A stretch of 13,790 nucleotides of DNA from JANRKN01 sp033763435 (GTDB lineage Bacteria > Planctomycetota > Phycisphaerae > Phycisphaerales > UBA1924), in assembly GCA_033763435.1 (NCBI GenBank), contig JANRKN010000031.1, positions 1 to 13,790 of the forward strand, given 5' to 3'. The translations under genes were made by a program, and so were the position numbers. This document shows, piece by piece, positions 1 through 6,026 of the stretch; positions within the stretch are counted from its first letter, which is position 1, and every line of letters begins with the position of its first letter. Under the pieces are notes generated by a model that had not been told where the DNA came from, made no database searches, and worked only from the letters and a program-made list of their open reading frames with translations.

Positions 1-246
1 CTCACCGAGACCATCGAGGCGGTCCGGCTCGCGCAGGAGAGCGGCTACACGGCCGTGATGTCCCACCGCTCGGGCGAGACCGAGGACGCGACGATCGCCG
101 ACCTGGCCGTCGCGACCAACTGCGGCCAGATCAAGACCGGCGCCCCCTGCCGCAGCGACCGCAACGCCAAGTACAACCAGCTCATCCGCATCGCGGAAGA
201 CTTGGGCGAGGCCGCGGTCTACGGCCGGTGGACCTGGAACCGCTGA
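1..246 (+). CDS. eno: Enolase, C-terminal fragment (5' end outside the window)
   Basis: Enolase interconverts 2-phosphoglycerate and phosphoenolpyruvate in cytosolic glycolysis. The window opens in frame at base 1 and 81 residues can be read before the TGA at 244-246. They carry the signature C-terminal enolase motifs: MSHRSGETED (substrate-binding Ser/Arg loop), then GQIKTGAPCRSDRNAKYNQL, whose Lys in QIKTG matches the substrate-binding lysine of the family. The chain ends shortly after an ELG-like helix (EDLGEAAVYG), as usual. The gene is cut by the window edge only; nothing suggests it is broken. Any in-frame ATG inside this stretch, such as that at 58, is internal and not a start. A strong terminator follows 44 bp downstream, so this is the end of its transcript. 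Confidence 0.96.
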   Translation, partial: LTETIEAVRLAQESGYTAVMSHRSGETEDATIADLAVATNCGQIKTGAPCRSDRNAKYNQLIRIAEDLGEAAVYGRWTWNR

Positions 247-290
247 GCCTCACGCTCAGCACCCCAAGCCCATCCATCCTGATCCCAACG

Positions 291-319
291 AAAACGCCCT
301 CCAATCGGAGGGCGTTTTT
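291..319. terminator. Intrinsic terminator after enolase, possibly bidirectional
   Basis: A perfect 12-bp inverted repeat (291-302 with 307-318) closes a 4-nt loop AATC. The GC-rich core GCCCTCC/GGAGGGC is flanked by A4 on the left and T5 on the right. The T run suits termination of enolase on the plus strand. The A run reads as a T run on the minus strand, so it could also stop the converging mlaFD transcript, whose last stop codon lies at 356-358. Confidence 0.9.
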
Positions 320-355
320 CTTTGAATGAACTGATCTCGATGCTCACCGCCGTGC

Positions 356-1384
356 TCACAGCCGGATCGGGATCCCCTCGGCCTTGGACTTTTCGATCAG
401 CAGCTGCAGCTCGGTGAGCGTCCGGTCCAGCCGCTTGGCGGCGTCGCGCAGCGAGTTGTAGAGGTCCGGGTTGGTCGCGAGCTGGCCCAGCGTGCCCTGG
501 CCCTGGTTGATCGAAATCGTGAGCGCCTGAAGCTGCTCGGCCGCGTCCTGAATCTTCCGGAGCGTGGGCGCCGCTTGGTTGCTCGCCGCGGTGATGGCAT
601 CGAGCCCCGCCGAGGCCTTGGTCTCGAGCGTCTTCACCGCACCATCGGCACGCTCGACGAACGCGTTGATCTTCTCGGCCGAGTCCCGCACGCTGGTCAG
701 CAGCGAATCGTCGCCCAGCCAGCGGTTGGCGTTGGTGATCGCGGTGTTGGCGCTCGCGATCAGCGTCGCGAGAGTGGGGGCCTTGCCGGCCGCGGCCTCG
801 TCGGGCGACACGGGCCTGAGCAGGTCCGTCGCGCGTTCGCCCAGCTCGGTGTACGTTTTGGTCAGCGTGTCGAAGTTGCTCGAGACGCGCTTGACCTCGC
901 CCGTGAGGTCCGAGAGCGGCCCCTGCACCTGCTCTGCCAGTCCATCGAACAGCCCTGACAACCTGAAGGGCGCCTCGCCCTCAGCGGGCAGCACTGCGCC
1001 GGTCGCGAGCTTGGGCTGGTCGGGTGTCGTTCCGGGCGGGATGACCAGATCCAACGCCGCATCGCCGATCAGCGCCGAATTGAGCTTGGGCATCACGTTC
1101 GACGGGATCTGGTAGTCGGTGCGGATCCGCAGCACCGCGCGCGCGCCCGTGGCGGGGGGGAGCATGGGCCGGAGCTCGGCGATCTGTCCGACGCGCACGC
1201 CGTTGAGGAGCACCCGCGAATTGCTCGTCAGCCCCGCGGCGGACTCAAGCCTCAGCGTCACGAAGTAGTTGCGCTCAAAGACGCGCCGGGCTTCGCCCGT
1301 CACGAACAGAATCACGATCAGCCCCGCCGCGCCCAGCAGCGCGGTAAGACCAACGAGAAAGTCACGGGCCAGGGGAGACTTCAT
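356..1384 (-). CDS. mlaD: MlaD/MCE-family lipid transport protein (substrate-binding subunit)
   Basis: This 342-residue protein is predicted to be anchored in the inner membrane by one N-terminal helix (about residues 9-28) with the rest in the periplasm. A single MCE domain follows (about 38-116), with the typical GLTSNSRVLLNGVRVGQI stretch and an ALIGDAALDL end. The remaining 225 residues look helical with heptad-like segments, as in MCE proteins whose C-terminal helices form a hydrophobic channel. MCE proteins pass phospholipids between inner and outer membranes for an Mla-type ABC transporter. It is encoded 41 bp downstream of the MlaF-type ATPase on the same strand, which supports the pairing. 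The ATG at 1384 directly precedes the membrane helix; no good Shine-Dalgarno site is visible. The substrate is unknown and no MlaE permease lies alongside. Confidence 0.88.
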   Translation of the reverse strand: MKSPLARDFLVGLTALLGAAGLIVILFVTGEARRVFERNYFVTLRLESAAGLTSNSRVLLNGVRVGQIAELRPMLPPATGARAVLRIRTDYQIPSNVMPKLNSALIGDAALDLVIPPGTTPDQPKLATGAVLPAEGEAPFRLSGLFDGLAEQVQGPLSDLTGEVKRVSSNFDTLTKTYTELGERATDLLRPVSPDEAAAGKAPTLATLIASANTAITNANRWLGDDSLLTSVRDSAEKINAFVERADGAVKTLETKASAGLDAITAASNQAAPTLRKIQDAAEQLQALTISINQGQGTLGQLATNPDLYNSLRDAAKRLDRTLTELQLLIEKSKAEGIPIRL

Positions 1385-1425
1385 GGGTGCCTGAAAGGTA
1401 GGAGGTGCGTCGTGCGACCATCGAC

Positions 1426-2319
1426 TCAGGACGTCAGCCCGCTCGGCGGTCCGCCCCGCCGGGTCGTCGGGCCCGCGGGCTCCTCGTCCGCTGGCGCATC
1501 CTTGTTCAGCGCGTCGTCGTCTTCGCGGCTGTACTGCCCGGCCAGGAAGTGCTGCACCCGCGGATCGGGCGAAGCCTCAAGCTGCGCAAAAGTCCCGTCG
1601 GCGGCAATCTTTCCGTTCAGCAGCATGACGACGCGGTCCGCCACCTTCCGTGCGCTCGTCAGGTCGTGCGTCACCACGATCCCCGTCACGCCCAGCTCGC
1701 GCCGAAGCTTCAGGATCAATTCGTTGATCCCGTCGGACCTGATCGGATCCAGCCCCGTCGTCGGCTCGTCGTACAGCACCACCCGCGGCTCGGTCACGAT
1801 CGCGCGCGCGAGGCCCACGCGCTTGCGCTGCCCGCCCGAGAGCTGGCTGGGAAGCTTGCGCTCGACGCCTTCGAGGTCCACGACCCGCAGCGCCTCGCGC
1901 ACGCGGTCGCGCCGCTGGGCGGGCGAAAGGCGCGTGTGCTCCACGAGCGGGAACGAGATGTTCTCCTCGACGCTCATCGAGTCAAACAGCGCGGCCATCT
2001 GAAACAGAAAGCCGATCTGCAGCCGGAACGGAATCAGCTCGCGCTCGCCGAGCGTGTCGATCCGCGTGCCATCGAATTCGACGCGCCCCGCGTCGGGCTT
2101 GAGCAGCCCCACGATGTGCTTGAGCATCACGCTCTTGCCCGAGCCCGAAGGGCCCAGAACGACGGTGGTCTTGCCCTCGGTGAACGCGAGGTCGAGCCCG
2201 TCGAGAACCACCTGAGGACCGAAGGCCTTGCGGACGCCCGTGAAGCGGATGATGTCCTTGCCGCGCTCGTGGGCCGAGGCGGAAGCGGAGGGCCGGGTTT
2301 GGGGCGCGGCGGTCGTCAC
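1426..2319 (-). CDS. mlaF: ABC transporter ATP-binding protein, MlaF type
   Basis: This 297-residue ATPase should energise lipid transport with the adjacent MlaD protein on the cytosolic face of the inner membrane. All ABC motifs are visible: Walker A GPSGSGKS (56-63), Q-loop in FLFQMAALFDSM (about 104-115, a stretch typical of the MlaF branch), signature LSGGQ (160-164), Walker B VVLYDEP (180-186), D-loop GLDP (189-192) and H-loop His218. The usual C-terminal RVQHFLAGQ ending is followed by about 34 extra acidic, then Pro/Gly-rich residues. The start is a GTG; an in-frame TGA five codons upstream rules out a longer form, and no clear Shine-Dalgarno site is seen. It is the first gene of a two-gene minus-strand unit and diverges from the NUDIX gene. 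Confidence 0.92.
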   Translation of the reverse strand: MTTAAPQTRPSASASAHERGKDIIRFTGVRKAFGPQVVLDGLDLAFTEGKTTVVLGPSGSGKSVMLKHIVGLLKPDAGRVEFDGTRIDTLGERELIPFRLQIGFLFQMAALFDSMSVEENISFPLVEHTRLSPAQRRDRVREALRVVDLEGVERKLPSQLSGGQRKRVGLARAIVTEPRVVLYDEPTTGLDPIRSDGINELILKLRRELGVTGIVVTHDLTSARKVADRVVMLLNGKIAADGTFAQLEASPDPRVQHFLAGQYSREDDDALNKDAPADEEPAGPTTRRGGPPSGLTS

Positions 2320-2389
2320 GGGGCGTGTTCGTTCTCAGCGGCGGGATCGTTCACTGCTGCTCTCGAGTTCGGCCAACAATAGTCGATCG
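2320..2389. promoter_or_regulatory. Divergent intergenic region, presumed promoters for mlaFD (-) and the NUDIX run (+)
   Basis: These 70 bp separate two divergently transcribed genes, so at least one promoter in each direction is expected here or in the adjoining coding ends. The only AT-richer patch is AACAATAG at 2375-2382, which resembles a -10 element for the plus strand; TTCACT at 2350-2355 is a weak -35 candidate with a long 19-nt spacer. If used, transcription would begin within a few bases of the ATG at 2390, giving an almost leaderless message. This is inference from position and weak motifs. Confidence 0.3.
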
Positions 2390-3016
2390 ATGCCGCACCA
2401 GGAAAAAAGTGACGACGTTCCTCCCGCCCCCGCGCCTCCGGGCCCGTCCGCAATGATCGAAGTCGCGCGCGAGACGCTCCACGTCGGCAAAAAATTCTCC
2501 TTCGAGCGCCTCCGCGTCCGCTCCGCACGCTCGGGCGCCGAGTTCTCACGCGAGGTCGTCCGGCATCCCGGCGCCGTCGTGATCTTGCCCGTCCTTGACT
2601 CGCCGCAGGGGCCCCGCGTGGTGCTGATCCGCAACTGGCGCCTGTCGCTGGGGCGCGCGATCCTCGAACTCCCCGCCGGCACCATCGAGCGCGGCGAGGC
2701 CCCCGAGGCCTGCGCCCCGCGCGAACTCATCGAAGAAACCGGCTATCGCGCCGCGTCGCTGACACACCTCACGAGCTTCTGGACCACCCCGGGCCTCACC
2801 GACGAGCTGATGCACGCGTTCCTCGCCACGGGCCTCGCGCCGGTCGGACAGGCGATGGAACTCGACGAGAGCATGACCGTCGAGCCCACGCCCGTCCACG
2901 GGCCCGGCGGCGTCTGGGATCTGCTCGACCAAGGCCACATCGCCGACGCCAAATCCATCCTCACGCTGCTCTGGGCCCGCCGAAAGGGCCTGCTCGCGGG
3001 CGGCCCGCTTGTGTAA
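2390..3016 (+). CDS. NUDIX hydrolase, ADP-ribose pyrophosphatase type
   Basis: The 208-residue product matches ADP-ribose pyrophosphatases (NudF/YqkG group), which split ADP-ribose to AMP and ribose-5-phosphate in the cytosol. The full Nudix box is present at residues 97-119: Gly97, Glu103, then RELIEETGY (111-119), which carries the metal-binding glutamates. A proline sits 15 residues after the box (Pro134 in TTPGLTDE), a position known as a marker of ADP-ribose specificity. The preceding REVVRHPGAVVILPVLD stretch is typical of the N-terminal dimerisation domain. The open frame runs back to 2228, but that would overlap mlaF in unrelated sequence; ATG 2390 avoids this. ATG 2453 (MIEVARET) is an equally possible start that drops a Pro-rich 21-residue leader. 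Neither has a clear ribosome site. Exact substrate is unproven. Confidence 0.87.
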   Translation: MPHQEKSDDVPPAPAPPGPSAMIEVARETLHVGKKFSFERLRVRSARSGAEFSREVVRHPGAVVILPVLDSPQGPRVVLIRNWRLSLGRAILELPAGTIERGEAPEACAPRELIEETGYRAASLTHLTSFWTTPGLTDELMHAFLATGLAPVGQAMELDESMTVEPTPVHGPGGVWDLLDQGHIADAKSILTLLWARRKGLLAGGPLV

Positions 3017-3033
3017 AGTTCGACGGCCCGGAA

Positions 3034-3065
3034 CCGAAGAAGGACCTTCGGGGGCCCGATCGGGC
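3034..3065. other. Two small inverted repeats in the NUDIX-rhomboid gap
   Basis: CCGAAG (3034-3039) pairs with CTTCGG (3046-3051) around a 6-nt loop. It is followed at once by GCCCGATCGGGC (3054-3065), a perfect 12-bp palindrome. There is no T run after either, so this is not a standard terminator. It may be a structured leader, a processing site or a protein-binding site; in such GC-rich DNA, chance is also possible. Confidence 0.35.
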
Positions 3066-3097
3066 AGAGAGTCTCGGCACACAACGAAAGGGCACGG

Positions 3098-4006
3098 ATG
3101 GCGCTGAGCGAACGCGGCTATGCACGGGACAACAAGCCTTGGCGTGCCCCCGGCGCGCCCTGGTCTGCCTTGCCCGTCAACACGCTGCTGATCATCGTCA
3201 ACGTCGTCATCTTCGTCGTCCAAGCCTTTCTCCCAAAGTTCGCCGTGCTCGGGCTGGGCCAGTTCGACGTCCTCGGATGGTGGGGCCACTTCTCCACCGT
3301 CACCCTCTTCAAGCTCGAGGTCTGGCGCCTGGTCAGCTTCCAGTTCCTCCACGCGGGCGTCCTGCACCTCTTCATGAACATGATGGGCCTCTACTTCTTC
3401 GGCGCCATGGTCGAGCAGTACCTCGGCAAGAAGAAGTACCTCGCCTTCTACCTCGTCTGCGGCATCTGCGGCGGCCTGGCCTATCTCCTCCTCAACCTCG
3501 CGGGCATCATCGCCGCCAAGATGGGACTCACCGGCATCCCCGGCCTCCTCTACGGCAGCGCCGCCACGCCCCTCGTCGGTGCCTCCGCGGGCGTCTTCGG
3601 CGTCATTCTCGCCTGCGCGTTCATCGCCCCCAACGCCGTCGTCCAGCTCCTGATCCCCCCCATCCCGCTCAAGATGAAGTTCTTCGCCTACGGCTACGTC
3701 GCGATTGCCTTCATCTCCGTCTTCCTCGGCGCCAAGAACGCCGGCGGTGAAGCGGCTCACCTCGGCGGCGCGATCGCCGGCTTCTTCTTCATCCGCAACT
3801 CCCACCTTCTCCGCGACTTCTTCGACATCTTCGACGATTCCCGCAAGAAGCCCGATGCCCCCGCCGCAGGACCGCCCCCGGGCCAGACCGATGCTGAGGT
3901 CGATCGCATCCTCGACAAGGTCCGCGACAAGGGCCTGCACGCACTCTCCGACAAGGAGCGCGCCACCCTCGAGCGCGCCAGCCAGCGCAAGCGGAACGGG
4001 GCCTGA
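3098..4006 (+). CDS. Rhomboid-family intramembrane serine protease
   Basis: This 302-residue protein has about six membrane helices (roughly 28-46, 78-100, 116-136, 160-180, 194-212, 218-235), as in bacterial rhomboids that cut membrane proteins within the bilayer. The conserved loop and helix-2 pattern HAGVLHLFMNMMGLYFFG lies at 85-102. The catalytic dyad is Ser163 in GASAGVFG and His221 in AHLGGAIAGF. The serine motif reads GASA, not the commoner GxSG. After a Pro/Ala-rich linker, the last 40 residues (EVDRILDKVRDKGLHALSDKERATLERA) form a cytosolic helical tail seen in a subset of rhomboids (DUF6576-like). ATG 3098 follows a purine-rich GAAAGGG. The tgt GTG begins 3 bp after the stop, so the two genes are probably cotranscribed. 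Substrates cannot be told from the sequence. Confidence 0.92.
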   Translation: MALSERGYARDNKPWRAPGAPWSALPVNTLLIIVNVVIFVVQAFLPKFAVLGLGQFDVLGWWGHFSTVTLFKLEVWRLVSFQFLHAGVLHLFMNMMGLYFFGAMVEQYLGKKKYLAFYLVCGICGGLAYLLLNLAGIIAAKMGLTGIPGLLYGSAATPLVGASAGVFGVILACAFIAPNAVVQLLIPPIPLKMKFFAYGYVAIAFISVFLGAKNAGGEAAHLGGAIAGFFFIRNSHLLRDFFDIFDDSRKKPDAPAAGPPPGQTDAEVDRILDKVRDKGLHALSDKERATLERASQRKRNGA

Positions 4007-4009
4007 CCC

Positions 4010-5272
4010 GTGACCGCCGCGCTCACCTTTGACATCCGCGCCCGCTCGGCCTCCACCCACGCACGCACGGGCCTGGTGACCACGCTCCACGGCTCGTTCC
4101 CGACCCCAGCATTCATGCCCGTCGGCACCCGAGGCAGCGTCAAGGGCATCTTCCCCGCCCACGTTCGCGCGACCGGCGCCGAGATCCTCCTCAACAACAC
4201 CTACCACATGATGCTCCGCCCCGGCTCGCCCCTCGTCGCGCGCATGGGCGGCGTGCACCGCTTCATGAACTGGGACGGCCCCATCCTCACCGACTCAGGG
4301 GGCTATCAGGCCTTCAGCCTCGCCGACACCAACCGCGTCGACGACGAGGGCGTCACCTTCAAGTCCATCGTCGACGGCTCGATGATCCGCATGACGCCCG
4401 AGGACGCCATGCGCATCCAGAACGAGCTGGGCGCCGACATCATCATGGCCTTCGACGACTGCCCTCCGCCCGTGGGCGAAACGGCCGTGGCGCTCGAGGG
4501 CGCCAGTGATCCCGCCCAGCGCGGCCGCGTCTCGGCCGCGATCAAGCGCGATGGCGTCGGCGTCTCGATCGACCACGCCAAGCGTCTGGACATCGCCAAC
4601 GAGCGCACAGTCCGCTGGCTGGAACGCTGCAAGGCCTCCCACGCACGCCCCGCCGAGCAATCCCTCTTCGGCATCGTCCAGGGCGGCACCGACCTCGACC
4701 GCCGACGCTGGAGCGCCGAGCGCATCACCAACATCGAGCTCCCGGGCTACGCGATCGGCGGGGTCGCCGTCGGCGAAACCTCCGCCGACATCGCCCGCGT
4801 CGTCGCCTTCACCGCGCCCCTGCTCCCCGAACACAAACCCCGCTATCTCATGGGCGTGGGCTACGAGCGCGACATCGTCGCGGCCGTCCGTGCGGGGGTC
4901 GACATGTTCGACTGTGTCCTGCCCACCCGCAACGGGCGCAACGCCAACGCCTTCACGCCCCGGGGTCAGGTCCGGCTCCGTAACGCCAAGTTCGCCGAGG
5001 ACCCGCTCCCCATCGACCCCGCCTGCGACTGCCCCGCCTGCGCCGCCGGTCCGCGGGCTGGTGGAGGGGGCGGCGTCTTCAGCCGGGCCTATCTTCGGCA
5101 TCTCTTCATGGCCGGCGAAATGCTCGGCCCCATCCTCGTCAGCCTCCACAACCTCCGCCATTTCCAGCGCCTCATGGCCGATCTTCGCGCCACGATCCTC
5201 ACCGACGACTGGGATGGCCTCGCCCTGCGCTGGCCGGTGATTGTTGGGGATTCTCGCCCCGAACCTGCATAA
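4010..5272 (+). CDS. tgt: Queuine/preQ1 tRNA-guanine transglycosylase
   Basis: Bacterial Tgt swaps guanine for preQ1 at position 34 of tRNAs with GUN anticodons, a step in queuosine synthesis. Visible motifs are Asp95 in TDSGGYQAFSL (catalytic acid/base and base recognition; Tyr and Ala replace the usual Phe and Val), GGVAVGE (250-256), the nucleophile Asp301 in FDCVLPTRNGRNANAF, and a zinc site Cys339, Cys341, Cys344 with His380. At 420 residues it exceeds the usual 370-385: one insertion follows DDCPPP (about 160-190) and a shorter Gly-rich one (about 346-357) sits inside the zinc region. All catalytic residues remain, so it should be active. The start is GTG, 3 bp after the rhomboid stop. 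Placement just before yajC and secDF matches the classical tgt-yajC-secD-secF order; queA is not in this window. Confidence 0.95.
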   Translation: MTAALTFDIRARSASTHARTGLVTTLHGSFPTPAFMPVGTRGSVKGIFPAHVRATGAEILLNNTYHMMLRPGSPLVARMGGVHRFMNWDGPILTDSGGYQAFSLADTNRVDDEGVTFKSIVDGSMIRMTPEDAMRIQNELGADIIMAFDDCPPPVGETAVALEGASDPAQRGRVSAAIKRDGVGVSIDHAKRLDIANERTVRWLERCKASHARPAEQSLFGIVQGGTDLDRRRWSAERITNIELPGYAIGGVAVGETSADIARVVAFTAPLLPEHKPRYLMGVGYERDIVAAVRAGVDMFDCVLPTRNGRNANAFTPRGQVRLRNAKFAEDPLPIDPACDCPACAAGPRAGGGGGVFSRAYLRHLFMAGEMLGPILVSLHNLRHFQRLMADLRATILTDDWDGLALRWPVIVGDSRPEPA

Positions 5273-5301
5273 ACTGGCCGCTCAGTTCCGGGCCCGCTCA
5301 G

Positions 5302-5324
5302 GCCCGCGCGGTTTTCGTGCGGGC
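5302..5324 (+). other. GC-rich hairpin between tgt and yajC
   Basis: GCCCGCGCG (5302-5310) pairs with CGTGCGGGC (5316-5324) around a GTTTT loop, giving nine pairs with one G-U. It lies in the 96-bp gap before yajC and is not followed by a T run, so intrinsic termination is unlikely. It could tune expression or protect the processed yajC-secDF message. The structure is read by eye; no folding energy was computed. Confidence 0.4.
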
Positions 5325-5368
5325 GGGCGATCCTCACCCGAGGCTGGTTTCAAGGACTCGACAAGATC

Positions 5369-5890
5369 ATGACCCACGGATTCCAGGCCGATTCGACCCT
5401 TCCGATGACCTCGAACTTCAACCTCTGGCTCACGCCCGGCACGACGCTCGCGCAGTCCGCCGTTGGTGTCCCGCAGGGCGCCGCGGCCCCCGCGACCACC
5501 GGCGGACAGCCCGGCTCCGTCACCGCCGCGCAGGAAGGCCAGCCCATCGCCGGTCAGCCCGGCGCCCCCGCGGGCGCGCGGCCCCCGGGCGGCGACATGT
5601 CCTTCCTCTTCCTGATGTTCGGCATGCTCGCGCTCCTCATCCTCGTCTCGGTCTTTACCGGGCGCAAGGAGAAGAAGCGCCGCGCTGAACTCATGGCCTC
5701 CCTCAAGAAGCAGGACAAGGTCCTCATGTCCGGCGGCATCGTCGGCATCGTCACCGACATCACCGACGACGAGATCGTCATCCGCTCCGAAGAAGCCCGC
5801 CTGCGCTTCACCCGCGCCGCGGTCCAGACGATCCTTTCCTCCCGCCCCGACGGCAAGCCCGAAACCAAGTCCGACGGCAAGGCCGCCTGA
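5369..5890 (+). CDS. yajC: YajC, SecDF-associated preprotein translocase subunit
   Basis: YajC is a small single-span inner-membrane protein that associates with SecDF in the Sec export complex. The core is at residues 77-157: membrane helix MSFLFLMFGMLALLILVSVF, basic KEKKRR stretch, then SLKKQDKVLMSGGIVGIVTD and a short beta-rich end through AAVQTIL. Before this lies an unusual 76-residue extension rich in Ala, Pro, Gly and Gln, which would face the periplasm if YajC keeps its normal N-out orientation. Total length is 173 residues against about 90-115 for common YajC. ATG 5369 is preceded by AAGGA at a rather long 12-nt spacing; ATG 5405 (MTSNFNLW) is an alternative. Location between tgt and secDF strongly supports the call. 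Confidence 0.93.
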   Translation: MTHGFQADSTLPMTSNFNLWLTPGTTLAQSAVGVPQGAAAPATTGGQPGSVTAAQEGQPIAGQPGAPAGARPPGGDMSFLFLMFGMLALLILVSVFTGRKEKKRRAELMASLKKQDKVLMSGGIVGIVTDITDDEIVIRSEEARLRFTRAAVQTILSSRPDGKPETKSDGKAA

Positions 5891-5898
5891 GGCCCGGT

Positions 5899-5940
5899 CC
5901 GATCGACTCGTCGGGCGCCAAGCCGCCCGTTCGTGATCGG
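5899..5940 (+). other. Imperfect hairpin after yajC
   Basis: CCGATC (5899-5904) pairs with GATCGG (5935-5940), and inside it CGGGCG (5912-5917) pairs with CGCCCG (5924-5929) around a 6-nt loop. An internal loop separates the two stems. No T run follows. It sits directly upstream of the G-rich tract in the secDF leader and may act as an mRNA stability or regulatory element. This is inference from base pairing only. Confidence 0.4.
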
Positions 5941-5956
5941 ATGGTGAGGCGACGGT

Positions 5957-5994
5957 GGGTTGGTGGGGTGGGTTGGGGTGGGGTGGTGGTGGGG
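5957..5994 (+). promoter_or_regulatory. Predicted G-quadruplex tract in the secDF leader
   Basis: The sense strand carries runs of G at 5957-5959, 5965-5968, 5970-5972, 5975-5978, 5980-5983 and 5991-5994. The four runs in 5965-5983 are joined by loops of only 1, 2 and 1 nt, which fits the classic G3+N1-7 rule and predicts a stable G-quadruplex in the coding-strand DNA or in mRNA. The tract ends 32 nt before the secDF ATG and just upstream of its GAGGA ribosome site. A role in controlling secDF transcription or translation is inference. Confidence 0.6.
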
Positions 5995-6026
5995 CGGTTC
6001 GACGGTTCTCTCACGCTGAGGATTCG

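Noticed and set aside
1405..2382. 325-codon plus-strand frame with an SD-like GGAGG at 1401-1405 region, opposite mlaF
   Set aside because: The His/Arg/Leu-rich translation has no domain and lies antisense to complete ABC ATPase motifs; the purine-rich site is in the mlaF-mlaD gap by chance.
2228..2389. Upstream extension of the NUDIX protein to 2228
   Set aside because: It would overlap the start of divergent mlaF and adds sequence unlike the family; ATG 2390 or 2453 fits better.
2546..4258. 570-codon minus-strand open frame opposite the NUDIX, rhomboid and tgt genes
   Set aside because: Its translation is a low-complexity Gly/Glu/Asp/Val/Ala string with no domain, and it is antisense to three genes with clear catalytic motifs; long antisense frames are expected in GC-rich DNA.
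5955..6026. Longer secDF reading from GTG 5955 that translates the G-rich leader as a Trp/Gly-rich peptide
   Set aside because: No ribosome site there, the peptide is an artefact of GGT/GGG/TGG repeats, and ATG 6027 has GAGGA at good spacing just before the first membrane helix.
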